Assembly (NCBI GenBank): GCA_963921425.1
Contig: OY992832.1
Span: 23,224,835-23,288,834 of the forward strand
Direction: 5' to 3'
From: Dryas octopetala
Taxonomy: Eukaryota > Streptophyta > Magnoliopsida > Rosales > Rosaceae
DNA: 64,000 nucleotides
Shown: positions 11,596-23,918 of the stretch, piece after piece
How positions within the stretch are numbered: the stretch's first letter is position 1
How the letters are laid out: each line of letters opens with the position of its first letter
Made by a program: the position numbers and the translations under genes
Notes under the pieces: model-generated
What the model was told of the DNA's origin: nothing
Seen by the model: only the letters and a program-made list of their open reading frames with translations
Databases searched by the model: none

Positions 11596-14500
11596 ATGAC
11601 GATGAACGTTCATCTAAGGGCGTTGGAAGACACAAACAACCCAACCAGCCCTTATTACGTACACCATTCAGATCATCCCGGCATGGTCTTAGTTTCCAAG
11701 CCCCTGATCGGCGACAACTACGGCACTTGGAGTCGCTCTATGCGAATTGCCCTCAGTGCAAAGAACAAGACGAGCTTTATTGATGGAACTATTAGAAAGC
11801 CGTCGTCAATCACAAAACCCACTGAATACCAGCAATGGCAGAGGTGCAACGACATGATCCTCTCTTGGATTCTTAATTCACTTGACTCTGATCTTGCTAG
11901 CAGTGTTATTTACGTAGAAACAGCCAATGAGGTATGGATTGATCTTAAAGAACGCTTTTCACAGAGCAACGCTCCTAGAATTTTTCAGATTCAACGGAGC
12001 ATCGCTACACATATGCAAGATCAGATGTCCCTTGCAACATATTATACTAAGCTTAAAGGCTATTGGGATGAATTAAGTTCCTATAATGATATTGATCCTT
12101 GCTTTTGTGGTACGCTGAAATCATTGACCGAGCGTGAAGAATACCAGAAATTAATGCGATTTTTTATGGGATTGAACGAGTCTTATGCGGCAATCCGGGG
12201 TCAGATCCTTCTGATGCAGCCTTTACCAACTATTCGAAAGGCATATTCTCTCCTTTCACAGGAAGAAAAGCAAAGGGACCTTACTGCTACTCATGCTAAC
12301 TCAGAGAGCATGGCCATGTTAACTGTCCACAATAATAAAGGGACTTCCTTTGGCAATAGACAAAGTTCTCAATTTCGTTCTCCTAGACAAAATTCTCAAT
12401 CTCGTTCTTTTTCTCGAGGAAATCATAGGAAACCCCGCCATTGTAGCCACTACAATGGAAATAATCACAACATTGATACTTGTTATTTTATCAAAGGGTT
12501 TCCTCCAGGGCATAAATGGCACAACAAAGAAGTGGACAACTACAATACCAAAACTGACACAGCAAGTCGTCTATACCAAGGCAACAATAAGAAGTCACCC
12601 ACTGCTCACAATGTCCAAACCATTGCCACCCAATCCACGGCTCATCCTTTTCAGTCCATTGCACCTCACCTCACATTAAATCAATACGTGTTGACAATGG
12701 TGGAGAGTTTTCTTTTATGCGACCTTTTTTTTGCAGAGCTTGGCGTCATCTATCAACACTCATGTGTTTCTACACCTCAACAAAATGGGGTTGTCGAACG
12801 CAAACACCGCCATCTTTTGAAAATAGCACGAGCTCTTCGCTTTCATGCACATCTTCCTCTTGTTTTTTGGGGTGAATGCGTTCTCACCGCTGTCTACTTA
12901 ATTAATCACCTTCCCACACAAATTTTATCTGGTAAATCTCCATATAAACTTTCGTTTCATCATCCATCCATTTATACACATCTTCATGTTTTTTGTTGTC
13001 TCTGTTATGCCACTAATATTAATCTTGCACATAAATTTGATCAAAGGGCACGCAAATGTGTTTTCGTTGGCTACCTTTTTGGTCAAAAGGCTTATCGAGT
13101 TTATGATTCAAGCACTAACAAATTCTTTAGCAGCCGCGATATTGTCTTTCATGAGGATATTTTTCCTTTCGCTACTGCTCCCACCATTCAACTTCCCACA
13201 GCTCCAGTTCTACCTTTGCCTCAACTTGATCCAATCACCTCCACACCTGAAATCAGCCCCCACCCACCACATAATCCAAGCACACCGTCCAGCCCCGGTC
13301 CACAACCAAGCTCGTTGTCACCTACCTCACCCTCTCTCGTCCCTCTTTTGCGTCACTTGGAACAGATCTCGCAACCTTCTGTTTTGCTCCGTGACTTTCA
13401 TTGTTACCATGCTACTTCCAGTCCATTGTCTACTTCGAATCCTCATGCTGCAAAAGGTATAGGTTCTCGTTACCCCATTTCCAAATATCTTAATTATCAT
13501 AAATTATCTCCTACTCACAACTCTTTTGTAGCTACAATTTCTCGTGTTGTTGAGCCCACTACTTTTGCCCAAGCTTCGATAGATCCTAGATGGCGTGAGG
13601 CCATGGACATGGAAATTCAGACTCTTGAACAAAATCATACTTGGTCTCTCACACCTTTGCCTGCAGGAAACACCCAATTGGTTGTAAATAGCTGTACAAG
13701 GTTAAATATAATTCTGACGGATCTGTTGAGCGTTATAAGGCCCATCTTGTGGCCAAAGGTTATACACAGCAAGAAGGCTTGGACTATACGGAAACCTTCT
13801 CTCCCACCGCTAAATTGGTCACTTTTCAATGCTTGCTTGCTATTGCTGCTGTCCGCAATTGGCCTCTTCATCAACTTAATGACCAAAATGCATTTCTCCA
13901 TGGCGATTTGGACAAAGAGGTCTACATACTTCCTCCACCCGATCTTCGCCGACAAGGGGATAACTTAGTATGTCGGCTACATAAGTCTTTGTATGGCTTG
14001 AAACAAGCGTCGCGGAATTGGTTTGCCAAGTTCACTAGTGCTCTTCAAGATGCAGGATTCACACAGTCACTTGCAAATTACTCTCTCTTCACCAAGTCAC
14101 ATAACAATTCTTTTACAATTATATTGATTTATGTGGATGACATTATCATTACAGGGAGTGATCCACAAGCTATACAGTCCCTCAAAGATTTTCTCCATGC
14201 CCGCTTTCGCATCAAAGATCTTGGCAGCCTTAAGTACTTTTTGGGCATTGAGGTCGCACGATCAAAGCAGGGAATTTTCATTTCACAACGCAAATATGCA
14301 CTGGACATTCTTGATGACGTTGGGCTCTTGGGGTCACGTCCTTACTCCTTTCCCATGGAACATACCCTAAAACATCTGCCCACTTATGGAAAGGTTTTAC
14401 GAGATCCTTCCAAGTACAGACAACTCGTAGGCCGTCTCATTTACCACACAATAACTCGACCAGATATTGTGTTTTGTGTGCATGTCCTTAGTCGATTTAT

Positions 14501-15086
14501 GCATGAGCCACGCCAATCTCATCTTGATGCAGCCCTTCGTGTCTTATGATACATCAAAGAAGCACCTGGCCAAGGCATTTTATTCCCTGCACAAACTAAT
14601 CTCAAGTTAAGAGCATTTTGTGACTCTGATTAGGCAAGTTGCCCTGTTACAAGGAGATCTGTCACAGGTTATTGCATTTTCCTTGGTAACTCTTTGATCT
14701 CTTGGAAAACCAAGAAGCAAAATACCGTGGCTCAATCATCCACAGAAGCTGAGTATCGAGCTATGGCAGATGCATGTTGTGAGCTCACATGGTTACGGTT
14801 CATCCTAAAGGATCTTGGTATTAATCATTCTGAACCAGCAGTTTTTCATTTTGACAATCAATCAGCCTTATACATTGCAAAGAATCCAGTGTTCCATGAA
14901 CGAACGAAACATATTGAGCTTGATTGTCACTTTGTTAGACAAAATATTCAGTCCGGCTTAGTGTCTACTACTTACGTGCCTACAGCTCTACAAGTTGCAG
15001 ATATTTTCACTAAGCCTCTAGGAAAAGCATCCTTTGCTTCACTCTTGGGCAAGTTGGGAGTCTACAATATACACTCTCCAACTTGA
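11596..15086 (+). pseudogene. Copia gag-pol remnant
   Basis: Gag starts near 11596 with the block VSKPLIGDNYGTWSRSM and continues to a zinc-knuckle region where the first Cys pair is spoiled (HCSHYNGNNHNIDTCY). The frame then runs straight into integrase; protease, the HHCC domain and the first catalytic Asp are deleted, and the VDNGGEF motif (about 12683-12705) is out of frame. Integrase resumes with STPQQNGVVERKHRHLL. After a 1-bp frameshift near 13672 and a TAG at 13690, reverse transcriptase is open 13749-14546, with LIYVDDIIITG as its catalytic motif. A TGA at 14547 and a TAG near 14632 interrupt RNase H, which ends with [19 protein letters not shown] and the usual [12 protein letters not shown] end (15086). 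The element cannot replicate on its own. Confidence 0.9.
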
Positions 15087-15093
15087 GGGGGCG

Positions 15094-15296
15094 TGTTAAG
15101 ATATGGAATAGCTGTACAATTATTTTTACCTTATCTAGATAGTCAACTACTATAATTTAGGCTTTATATTGTCAATTGTTGTATCTTTGGATCTAGACTT
15201 TCATACCATAGGTAGCTTTTGTTTGTTCTTTATATTCCTGTATCTTCCAGAGTTGTAAACATACAGAGCAATATATTCGAATACCATTGTTTCACA
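15094..15296 (+). repeat. 3' LTR of the Copia element
   Basis: 203 bp, same length as the 5' LTR with scattered substitutions. Followed by the AAAGC target duplication. Confidence 0.92.
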
Positions 15297-15301
15297 AAAG
15301 C

Positions 15302-17430
15302 CGAATTACTTGTACTAAGGTAAACTTTTTCAGCTCAATAAATGTGAGATGCATATACAATAAATGTGAAACATGATATAGAGGTAGGCCAAGCAAATTG
15401 AGTATGATAATTGTGTCCTTTTCTTCATTTCAGTTTGGACAACCAAAACTTTTGTAGCTCAGATTCTTGCAAAAACAAGAAGAAAATTGACGTTCCAATT
15501 AATAGTCGCATCAATCAACATTGGTCCTCCTTATAGTGGCTATTCTTGAATGTAAACTAAAATGAAATGCCGGCTACTTTAAGAATTCTTATGAAGTTGC
15601 AATTCTTCCCATTCCTCACTTTGAGATATATATATCTACGTATGATAGTTATGATGTTGTCAACACTCCTTTCTCTAAATAGCCTCTTGGACGACCAAAC
15701 TGAAAGAGAATTAAGTCTATTGGAGAGACTTATATAGAGAAATGTAGTCGATGTTGTAAAATTGGAGGGCACAATAAAAATACTGAATAACTATTTGAGG
15801 GTTTAATTTTTCATGTGATTAGTTTTCGTCTATACATTTGGATTTTTTTAGATGTGGTTAATGAAATCTAAGGATTTTTGTATTCGAATTCTTAAGTACA
15901 ACTAAAAATTTTAATTGCTAGATCTTGAAGTGTTTTTTTAGTTTACTGCTTTTTGGTATTATTGGATTTGGATTTAGAAGTGCATAATGCACATTGTGTT
16001 TTTTTTATATGTTGAAGTTATTTGCAAATGTATTGGTATTTTTTTTTTCATTGAAAATTGTGAAAGACTCTAACTTGAATACTATTATTAAATATTAGTG
16101 CAATTATTTAATAGTTTCATTTTTTGAAAAATGCATTTGTTTTAAAATATTTTACAATTACAATTTAATGTTTATTTCTATTAATTTTTGTAATGGAATT
16201 TTTTGAGTCACAATATGTGAATATCTTTAATTTTTTTGATTCTTGAAGTGTATGATAGCCTTAAGGTTTCATTTTTTATAACTTAAGATTTAGTTATTGA
16301 TTGACTTCTTAGTAATCTTTTTTTATGAAGAAAAGAAAGAGCCTGCAACAACGAGTTAAACCAATTCCCATAACGTCCCTTAAAAAAGCTGAAGAGAAGA
16401 CATTAGAAAGACGAAACTCCACACTTGCAAGTCAAAACATGAGTGACCACTCTTAGCTAACCAAAGAATCCATTTGCTTCCCGAAAATCATGGTGAATTG
16501 AAGATTCCTAAACTTGTGACAAGAGACATTGAATGTCCATGATAAGATGATGACTGCACCCAAGGGGCGAACATTGCTTAAACCATAATATATAATAAAT
16601 TTAAAATCTCTGTCAATGTTTTTTTTTTTTTTTTAACTTTTTTGACCTCCCAATGGAAGCCATATCTAAGGGCAAAATATTGTGCTAATGTAATGGACAT
16701 ATTCCCAATATTACTGGACAACATACTTAGCGGCTTTCCATCAGCATCCTTAATTAATTAGTTAAGTAAGCAAATCATTAAGAAAAAGGAACATGGAGTG
16801 ACCTAAGAGTCAATTTAATTAAACATTTCTTTAATTGTTAAATATTAAGGCAAATGGATAAAACTAATTATCCACTACAATCCATAATGGCCAGCCACAT
16901 GGGTGGGCTTTAGTTAGCCACCTTAATTACTCTACAAATAGACCCATGTGTTATAGTTGACATAACAACACAAGTCTCCGTAAGTTCATTCTACGTTTTT
17001 TCATTTTCTTAGCCAAATACTAGAGAGAAAAAGCTAGCACTGCACCCTCACTTCCACCACCACCTCTACCTCCATTATTATCGTTAATACTATATCATCG
17101 GCAACACCAACCTACTACTGTCATCATTACCACCATTATTCCTTCCATTGTCATTGTCACTACCACCACCAACCCACCTCCACCACCACCATCTGTATCG
17201 CTAGCTATTAGATTCCATCATGCTTAATAGACAACCAAACAAGAATTTTATGACTTAAAATTTCATCTTAAAATTTTGTCATTTTTATTGCCAAGCACTT
17301 TCGAATTTCCTCATCGAAACACAACATTAAGAGAAAAGAAAAAAGTCTTATAAAAAAATCACCACATAAACCATCAAATTAAATATTAAAATGTCATATC
17401 CTTTTTCTTTTGGCCAAATTTCATTTTTGG
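15302..17430. other. AT-rich spacer, no gene seen
   Basis: No supported coding sequence. A pyrimidine/CCA-rich low-complexity stretch lies at 17040-17210. Short open frames (for example 15557-15772, minus) have no family signal. Confidence 0.45.
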
Positions 17431-17433
17431 CAA

Positions 17434-17701
17434 AAGTTCAATATAGACACTTAACTATATAGGTCATTTCAATTTGATCCATGAACAAAAAAATATTTCA
17501 AATGTATACTCGAACTAACATTTAACTTGAAAAATAAACAGAAAATGGGCATTCGCCATGTTAAGTGCCTACGTGGCTTTTGCTGACTGGATGTTTTTAA
17601 TGACATGGATGCCACATGGATTAATACCCCCACATTTTTCTTCCCTCACCCACCTGAGCAACCCCCCAAACCAGTAAACCACACACACACACACACACAC
17701 A

Positions 17702-17749
<48 letters not shown>

Positions 17750-18221
17750 CACTCTCTCTGCAACTCTCTCCCCCGCAACCCGCGCAACACTATATTCGCC
17801 GGCACGTGCAACACTATATTCCTTCCCTCACCCACCCAAGCAACCCCCAAACCACCCTCTTGCTCAGAACAATGAGGGGAAGCTGACTGGGGTGGTGGCC
17901 GGTCTCGTCATCGAGAAATTGGGTCAATGGTGATTAGCGCTGGCGCGGGCTGCGGAGGAGAGAGTTACAGAGAGTGAGAGAGTCGGGGAGAGAGATAATC
18001 ACATGGAAATTTTTTTTACATGTTTTTATAATTTTTAATTATTTTTGTGTACACGGGGAAAAATTTAACAACTACGTCATTAAAAAAGTCTAGTTAGTAA
18101 AGTCACATAAGCACTTAACTGACATATAGTCTTAGTTCAAGTATACATTTGAAAAAAAAAAAAAATTTGTTCATGGACTCGATTAAAATGATCTATATAA
18201 TTAAGTGTCTATATTGAACTT
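17434..18221. mobile_element. Non-autonomous element with long (about 90-bp) inverted ends
   Basis: The left arm from 'aagttcaatatagacac' (17434) to about 17525 matches the reverse complement of about 18130-18221, including 'tatataggtcatttcaat', 'ccatgaacaaa' and 'tttcaaatgtatactcgaac' with a few substitutions. Between the arms lies a CA/CT microsatellite and a GC-richer, non-coding core. Long inverted ends without coding capacity fit a Mutator-like non-autonomous element. I could not settle the target duplication. Confidence 0.65.
17680..17746. repeat. Compound CA/CT microsatellite
   Basis: About 12 CA repeats pass directly into about 21 CT repeats. Likely length-variable between individuals. 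Confidence 0.95.
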
Positions 18222-18227
18222 ATGTCT

Positions 18228-18634
18228 TTGTTCTTTGTCCCTATAGTTCGGGTTAAGTTCCTCTTTGACCTTTGTAGTTTCAATTGTGCAAATTTGTTCA
18301 TATAGTTTTCTAATAGTTGCAATTCAAGGACACACATAATTTCGTCAATTTGGTCAACAAAAATAATATGTGACATGTACTATTCGGGATAGTTTAGATA
18401 GTTGCAATAATATTAAACAATCCAAAAGCCTAAAACACCATCGTTCTTGTGCTTCGTACTAATTTTGTCAAACAAAATTTATGAAATTATGCATGTGTCC
18501 TCGAATTGTAACTAATAGAAATCTATAGAGACAAATTTAACACGATTAAAACTACAAATAACAATCGTGGCAAAAAAAAAAAAAATACATATACCAAAGT
18601 AAACTCGACCCAAATTATGGGGACATTTTGCCTT
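18228..18634. mobile_element. Second long-inverted-end element, adjacent to the first
   Basis: The left arm ('ttctttgtccctatagttcggg' area, then 'aatagttgcaattcaaggacacacat') is matched imperfectly by the reverse complement of 18480-18634 ('tccccataatttgggtcgag' area, then 'tagttacaattcgaggacacatg'). No coding capacity. Exact ends are uncertain because arms are diverged. Confidence 0.5.
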
Positions 18635-18639
18635 TTCCT

Positions 18640-19424
18640 TTTGTCTAAAAATTGTCATATCCCTTGAATGAAGATGCTTAAAGGGCGGGATCCGGTGTAG
18701 CACAAAAATCAATCTCCAACGTAGTGTCGTACTCGTACGGCTCGTCTTTATTTTAAGCCAGTTCCCAACTCTCATGCGAACCGTTGATAACCTATCCTAT
18801 CAACGGTGATTAAGCCCTTAATCCCCACGACCATAATCATATGCCTTTGCGAATTGTCTCTCCAAACCGAGTCTCCTCTGTGTCTTCTTCCTGGTATTCA
18901 ATTCGCCAACCCCAAAGGCCCAAACTTCCAGTTTTTCTCTGTCTCTCTCATACTTGTGTGCACAAAGGTTCGTCCATTAATTCCAAAGGTATTTATAAAC
19001 CATATCTTATTTTCATGTTTTTTCAGGGGTGACATTTTTCTTTGATTTTTCTAGTTCTCTATTGGATCCAATCACCTTCTATCTATCCAATCCATCTTCG
19101 ACTTTATTTAATTTTCTTGTAATTTCTATTAACTTTCCCAGATTCTTTTCCTTGTTTGAAATTTTATTTATTTGGCTAGTGCAAGTTCCAATTTTTATCT
19201 ATTTGGCTATTGCAATTGTTCCTATTTGATTTCTAGGGTTCACTCCAATTATTAGGATTTTTTTTTTTTTTAGGATTTCATTTTTGGATTCTTCTCTAAT
19301 TTTCCTAATTTAAGATTTTGATTAAAAAAACAGATAAAAGACAATTTGGGGTTTGTGTTATTAAACGTGTTGGCCTTAGGGGAGGTTCCATTCCTTAAAT
19401 TCAAGTTCCGGGTCATATCTTTTT
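18640..19424 (+). promoter_or_regulatory. Upstream region and probable 5' UTR of the F-box/WD40 gene
   Basis: Pyrimidine-rich stretches from about 18850 to 19400 and several possible AG acceptors suggest a transcribed leader, perhaps with an intron. I cannot place a transcription start or a TATA box with confidence. Confidence 0.3.
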
Positions 19425-21125
19425 ATGGCATTTGAATGCCAAGTGAGTACTGAGGTTTCTAAGAATTTGGTAGACTGTGTCGACAATCCGTGTGGGCCAC
19501 AAACTGAATCAATTCAATTCAATTCCAAACTCGAAACTGAAAATTTTGGTATTTCAGAATTAACATCAGATTCCAATACTGAAAAAGGAAATATTGAAAT
19601 TTCAAAACCCACAACCAAGAAAGAAAATTCAGACTCTTGTAGTTCAAAACAGTTTTTGGCTAGTAATGTCGGTCCCATTTCCCGTCGGTCAATCACCGAC
19701 CTCCCTCCGGCTTTGATATCTGAAATTCTGAATTGCCTTGACCCGAAAGAACTAGGTATAGTTTCGTGTGCATCGACCTATCTCTATAGGCTTGCATCTG
19801 AGCACCATGTTTGGAAGAATTTTTATTGTGAAAGGTGGGGACTTTCAACAGTTCCAACACCTTTGGGTTCAGGATTTTCTGATGAGAAGTCATGGAAGGA
19901 ATTTTTTGTGGAAAGAGAGTTTCGGAGTAAGACTTTTATGGGACGTTATAGCATCGATGTTTTGTATGGTCATACTGAAGCTGTTCGAACAGTTTTCCTT
20001 TTGGCTTCGGCAAAGCTCATATTTACCTCAGGGTATGACCAAGTTGTAAAAATGTGGAACATGGAAGAAGGGTTGTTGATTGCTTCTTCAAGATCCCTTG
20101 GTTGCACTATCCGTGCAGTTGCTGGAGATACAAAACTCTTGGTTGCTGGTGGTACCGATGGCTTTATCCACTGTTGGAGGGCAGTGGAGGGGCTTCCACA
20201 CTTGTTTGATATTAAGGGACCTCAAAACCAGAATACTGAGTTTAGGCTGTGGGAGCATGAGGGGCCCATAACTTCTCTTGCTTTGGATCTTACAAGGATT
20301 TATAGTGGTTCGTGGGACATGACTGTTCGTGTATGGGATCGGTTTACACTGAAGTGTGTAAAGGTTTTGAGGCATAGTGATTGGGTTTGGGGACTTGTGC
20401 CTCATGATATTACAGTTGCTAGCACATCTGGTTCAGATGTTCATGTTTGGGATACTAGTAGTGGGAGACTGCTGACCATTATTCATAATGCTCATGTCGG
20501 TAACACCTACTCTTTGGCACGAAACCACACAGGGGATGTTCTATTTACCGGAGGGGAAGATGGTGCAATACACATGTTTGAAATCATTAGTCGTGGCCTT
20601 GAGACCAATGTTTTGCGAGTTGCAACATGGATTCCTCACTCAGATCCTGTGCATTCCCTCGCATTTGAGTTTCCATGGCTTGTTTCTGCTTCTAGTGATG
20701 GGAAACTCTCACTAATTGATGTGAGAAAGCTTCTAAGGACTAGGAAGCGTGCTCCAGGGAAGAGTGTTTCATGTGTTAAGCATGTAGATCGGAGTAGTGT
20801 GGAACCTCCACAGAGGATGTTACATGGATTTGGGAGAAATCTCTTCTCAGTGGACATTGGTGCTGATCGTATTGTATGCGGAGGTGAGGAAGGTGTTGTT
20901 AGGATCTGGAACTTCACACAAGCTTTGGAGATTGAGCAGAGGGTTCGTGCTTTAAGAGGAATACGGTTAGAGAACAGGATGAGGCGGCGCAAGCTCCATT
21001 TAGAGAATAGCAGCAAAGGGAGTCGGAATGATCAATGTTCAGTTGCAGCCAAGAAGAATCCAGTCACTGGTGAAAGAAGTGATTGGCACAGTAAACGTGC
21101 ATTGAGTGGCAAGCTGAAGGCGTAG
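19425..21125 (+). CDS. F-box/WD40-repeat protein (At3g52030-like), 566 aa, single coding exon
   Basis: An uninterrupted frame of 566 codons. Residues 1-85 are low-complexity and acidic. The F-box lies at about 91-134 (ITDLPPALISEILNCLDPKEL, then VWKNF). From about 175 there are six to seven WD/YVTN repeats: LYGHTEAVRTVFLL with VKMW, GGTDGFIHCW, HEGPITSLALDL with VRVWD, HSDWVWGLV with VHVWD, GGEDGAIHMF, ASSDGKLSLID and GGEEGVVRIWNF. The C-terminus is basic (ENRMRRRKLH). F-box proteins pair with SKP1 in SCF ubiquitin ligases and the WD40 propeller recruits substrate; the substrate is unknown. Architecture and wording match the plant F-box/WD40 protein At3g52030. The ATG at 19425 is followed closely by the conserved frame, and no upstream in-frame extension looks coding. 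Confidence 0.92.
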   Translation: MAFECQVSTEVSKNLVDCVDNPCGPQTESIQFNSKLETENFGISELTSDSNTEKGNIEISKPTTKKENSDSCSSKQFLASNVGPISRRSITDLPPALISEILNCLDPKELGIVSCASTYLYRLASEHHVWKNFYCERWGLSTVPTPLGSGFSDEKSWKEFFVEREFRSKTFMGRYSIDVLYGHTEAVRTVFLLASAKLIFTSGYDQVVKMWNMEEGLLIASSRSLGCTIRAVAGDTKLLVAGGTDGFIHCWRAVEGLPHLFDIKGPQNQNTEFRLWEHEGPITSLALDLTRIYSGSWDMTVRVWDRFTLKCVKVLRHSDWVWGLVPHDITVASTSGSDVHVWDTSSGRLLTIIHNAHVGNTYSLARNHTGDVLFTGGEDGAIHMFEIISRGLETNVLRVATWIPHSDPVHSLAFEFPWLVSASSDGKLSLIDVRKLLRTRKRAPGKSVSCVKHVDRSSVEPPQRMLHGFGRNLFSVDIGADRIVCGGEEGVVRIWNFTQALEIEQRVRALRGIRLENRMRRRKLHLENSSKGSRNDQCSVAAKKNPVTGERSDWHSKRALSGKLKA

Positions 21126-23918
21126 TAGCAGATGATAGTTGCCTTGTACGATTCTGGCAGTATTACCCTTTTACTCTTAGGATGTTTATGTAACAATACT
21201 AAATAGTTTATGGCTTAAGCAAGTAAGCTAACTAATTGTAGATTTCTCCTTCTGTATTTGGATTTATAGTGTTTTCTCACCATCTCATATATTGGTTTTT
21301 TGCCTTCTGTTTGTTGCTTTTTAATAATCTTCCATTGTTAGATGGCTTTATTCTGTTTTGTTTAATGTTACTTCAGAAGCTCTAGGCCTTTTTGTTCACT
21401 CCCATATAGCGATTTTGTACCTTATACTAAGTAGTGATGTAGGGGAAGGGACAAACTTACCAATACTTGGCTTAAAAGTCTCTATTGAGGAAGTGACAAG
21501 AGGCACTTTCATGTGACAGATTGCACAGTATTATATATGAATGCTATTCATGCCTTTAGTTGCTTATATTTGAAGATATGAATGGGATAAAGGTATCTCT
21601 TGTTGTGTGTGAGTCTTGAAGAAGGAATTGTTATGCTATTTAGTCTGAATTTTATTTTCTGGGTGCATGGCTAACTTAGGAGAAGAGGTGACTCTAGTGG
21701 TCAAGCTTTTTGAGTAAAATGTAGTCCGATGGAGAAGAATGACAATATATTCCAAACTCTTGAATGGTTACCTAGTGCTCATCTTCATATTAGGTTAAAA
21801 ACAGCAAGGACAAAATGCCTCACCAGGATCTTGTCGGTACTGTTCTGTATGTGGTAAATTTCAGCACTGTTATTCCAGTCAGAACTTTCTACTTGAGTGA
21901 AATTTTATCAAATTTTGGCTGCCATGGCGGTTGGGGTAAACAATTTGGAGGACGGCAATATTGTTGCTCTTATTAAATATATATTGCAAAAAGAAACCTA
22001 TTATTGCTCATGGGTTCCACACATCCACTTCCACTCTTCTTTTTTCTGTTTTGGAAAGCACTTTAGGATTATCAGTTATGTAACCCTTTTTTTTTTTTTT
22101 TTGAGAAAACGTAAAGATTTACTATAATATAGAGATTTTTTTTAACTCCAAATAACGATGTCTCATATGCATGGCTTTGGGAGTAAATTAAATTAAGTAA
22201 ATCCTTTCCTCAAAAAAAAAAAAAAGAAGTAAAATCCTACTTGTACTAAGTTTTTTTCTCTACCTTTTTTTTCCAACCTATGTCGCACGTGTATGCACAC
22301 AACATCTATGTATTTATAAACAATCATTATGTATTAAAATTGGGAATAAAACTATAAAAGTTGGACTAAATAGCATTGGTGGGGTTGGCACTAAATATTT
22401 GCTAAAGAGAATAATAAAAAACATGATAGAGAAGCAAGGGTGCTTATAGTAGAACTTGCTCTTGTAAAATGTGTTTGCAAAGGAAGGGTGCTTAAAATGC
22501 TCTGTTTCTAACATGATCATTTGGGCCATAACATGCAATCTATGTTTGCCGCGGACCATTATTCTCAGTTAGGTGACTTAGCATATCTTACTTTCTGTAC
22601 GTAGCAACCCTTGGGTGATTTCATAGACCCTACTTTCTACATGTAACAACTAGCAACCTCCCAAGTCATCTCATTCATGACAACATTCGCAAAATTGTAG
22701 TTCATACTAAGTTAAATTTTATACTTAACTAGAGATTCTTTTATGAGACATGTCATTTGGGCAATCCTCACACAATGAGATGAGATTATAAAATCTGAAA
22801 TTCGCCCCATTATGAGAAGGTGTCTCATAAGACATGCCCCATAGACTCTATGAGAAGGTGTCTCATGAACTTGATATGATAGACTGATACCAATTAGTAG
22901 AATCCTTAGAGCATCTCCAATAGGCTCTTCCAAAGATTGTGGCTCCTTGATTTGGTGAGCCACATCAGATATACTTGCTATAAGAGACTCATCAAACACA
23001 CTTGTTAAATTAGGGACTTCAATCTCACTCGACTTTTCTCACGAGCAGCAAGCCACTCCTCAAATAACTTTTTGCTATTAAAATATTAAAAGCTGCAATA
23101 CATTGGGACTTTACTAAAACAGTAATAAATAAAAATTAATTGTAAAATCTACTGGAATAAAAAAATTTAAGATAGCAAATTTGATTCTTCAAACTGAGTC
23201 AGTAAAGTACAATTTGAAGAATGAAAATAAGTGTCTCATACAAAAGCTTATCAACCACCTAAGATGTTCTATTTCTCTAACGTGTGGATAATGAGATCCT
23301 ATCATATAGTTAGTATAAAATTTAAATACTAAATTATAAGCGCTAAACCCAAAATGTAAGCACAATATTAGTACTTGAAAACATAATGAGTAGAAGTGTG
23401 TGTAGTGCTGCTGAAACCATGGTCAGTGGCCATAGCCTCTTCAACCATGGATATTGTTCATGACTACCCTTTATTTTTTGGACTAATCTTCATTTTTGGA
23501 GTTTGGAAAAAGTAAAAGAAATTCATTTGGAGTAGAAAATTGAAGAAGGGGAAAGTTGTATTTTTGTTATAAAAGCCTTTGGGGTTCCGTTATTTGCATT
23601 GCTAAACAAAAATTTCCATCAAGAAATTCGTTTTTTTTTTGGGCCAAAATCCATTAAGAAATTCAATAATACTAGAAGTGAGTATAATCAAGTGTGTCTA
23701 TAAAAACGTGGGCAACCGACCAGTCCACCAATTTACACCCAAACTTGCCTAAGCTTTGATCATTATTATGCCTATTCCCTAAACCCATATTAACCCAATA
23801 GGCCAATTCCCTTACATGAAACTCAAGCATGCTCAACACAACATAGAGAGACAATTCAATTCAATTCAATTCAAGAAAGCAAAGCAAGCGCAGTGAAAAC
23901 GCAAAGAAACAGAGCAAG
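21126..23918. other. Intergenic: F-box 3' end, then AT-rich spacer
   Basis: The first 150-200 bp are probably the 3' UTR. The rest holds poly-T/poly-A tracts, a short self-similar patch with 'gagaaggtgtctcat' (22800-22870) and the phrase 'gagcatctccaatagg' (22911), which often marks plant MITE ends; I could not find the partner end. The last 100 bp before 23919 are A-rich leader of the next gene. Confidence 0.4.

Larger units (their letters stand above)
11314..15296 (+). mobile_element. LTR/Copia retrotransposon, internally deleted
   Basis: Two 203-bp LTRs (11314-11516 and 15094-15296) begin TG and end CA and are flanked by the 5-bp target duplication AAAGC (11309-11313 and 15297-15301). Directly after the 5' LTR is the primer-binding site TGGTATCAGAGC (11517), complementary to initiator methionine tRNA. 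Before the 3' LTR is a purine tract (about 15083-15092, 'ttgagggggc'). I count about 11 substitutions between the LTRs, so the insertion is not recent. Gene order gag - integrase - RT - RNase H is that of Copia. The element is about 4 kb, shorter than an intact one, because protease and the first part of integrase are gone. Confidence 0.95.

Noticed and set aside
15557-15772. 71-codon minus-strand frame
   Set aside because: AT-rich spacer, no homology I recognise and no gene context.
22911-22990. MITE end 'gagcatctccaatagg'
   Set aside because: The word is typical of plant MITE ends, but I could not find the matching inverted end or a target duplication.
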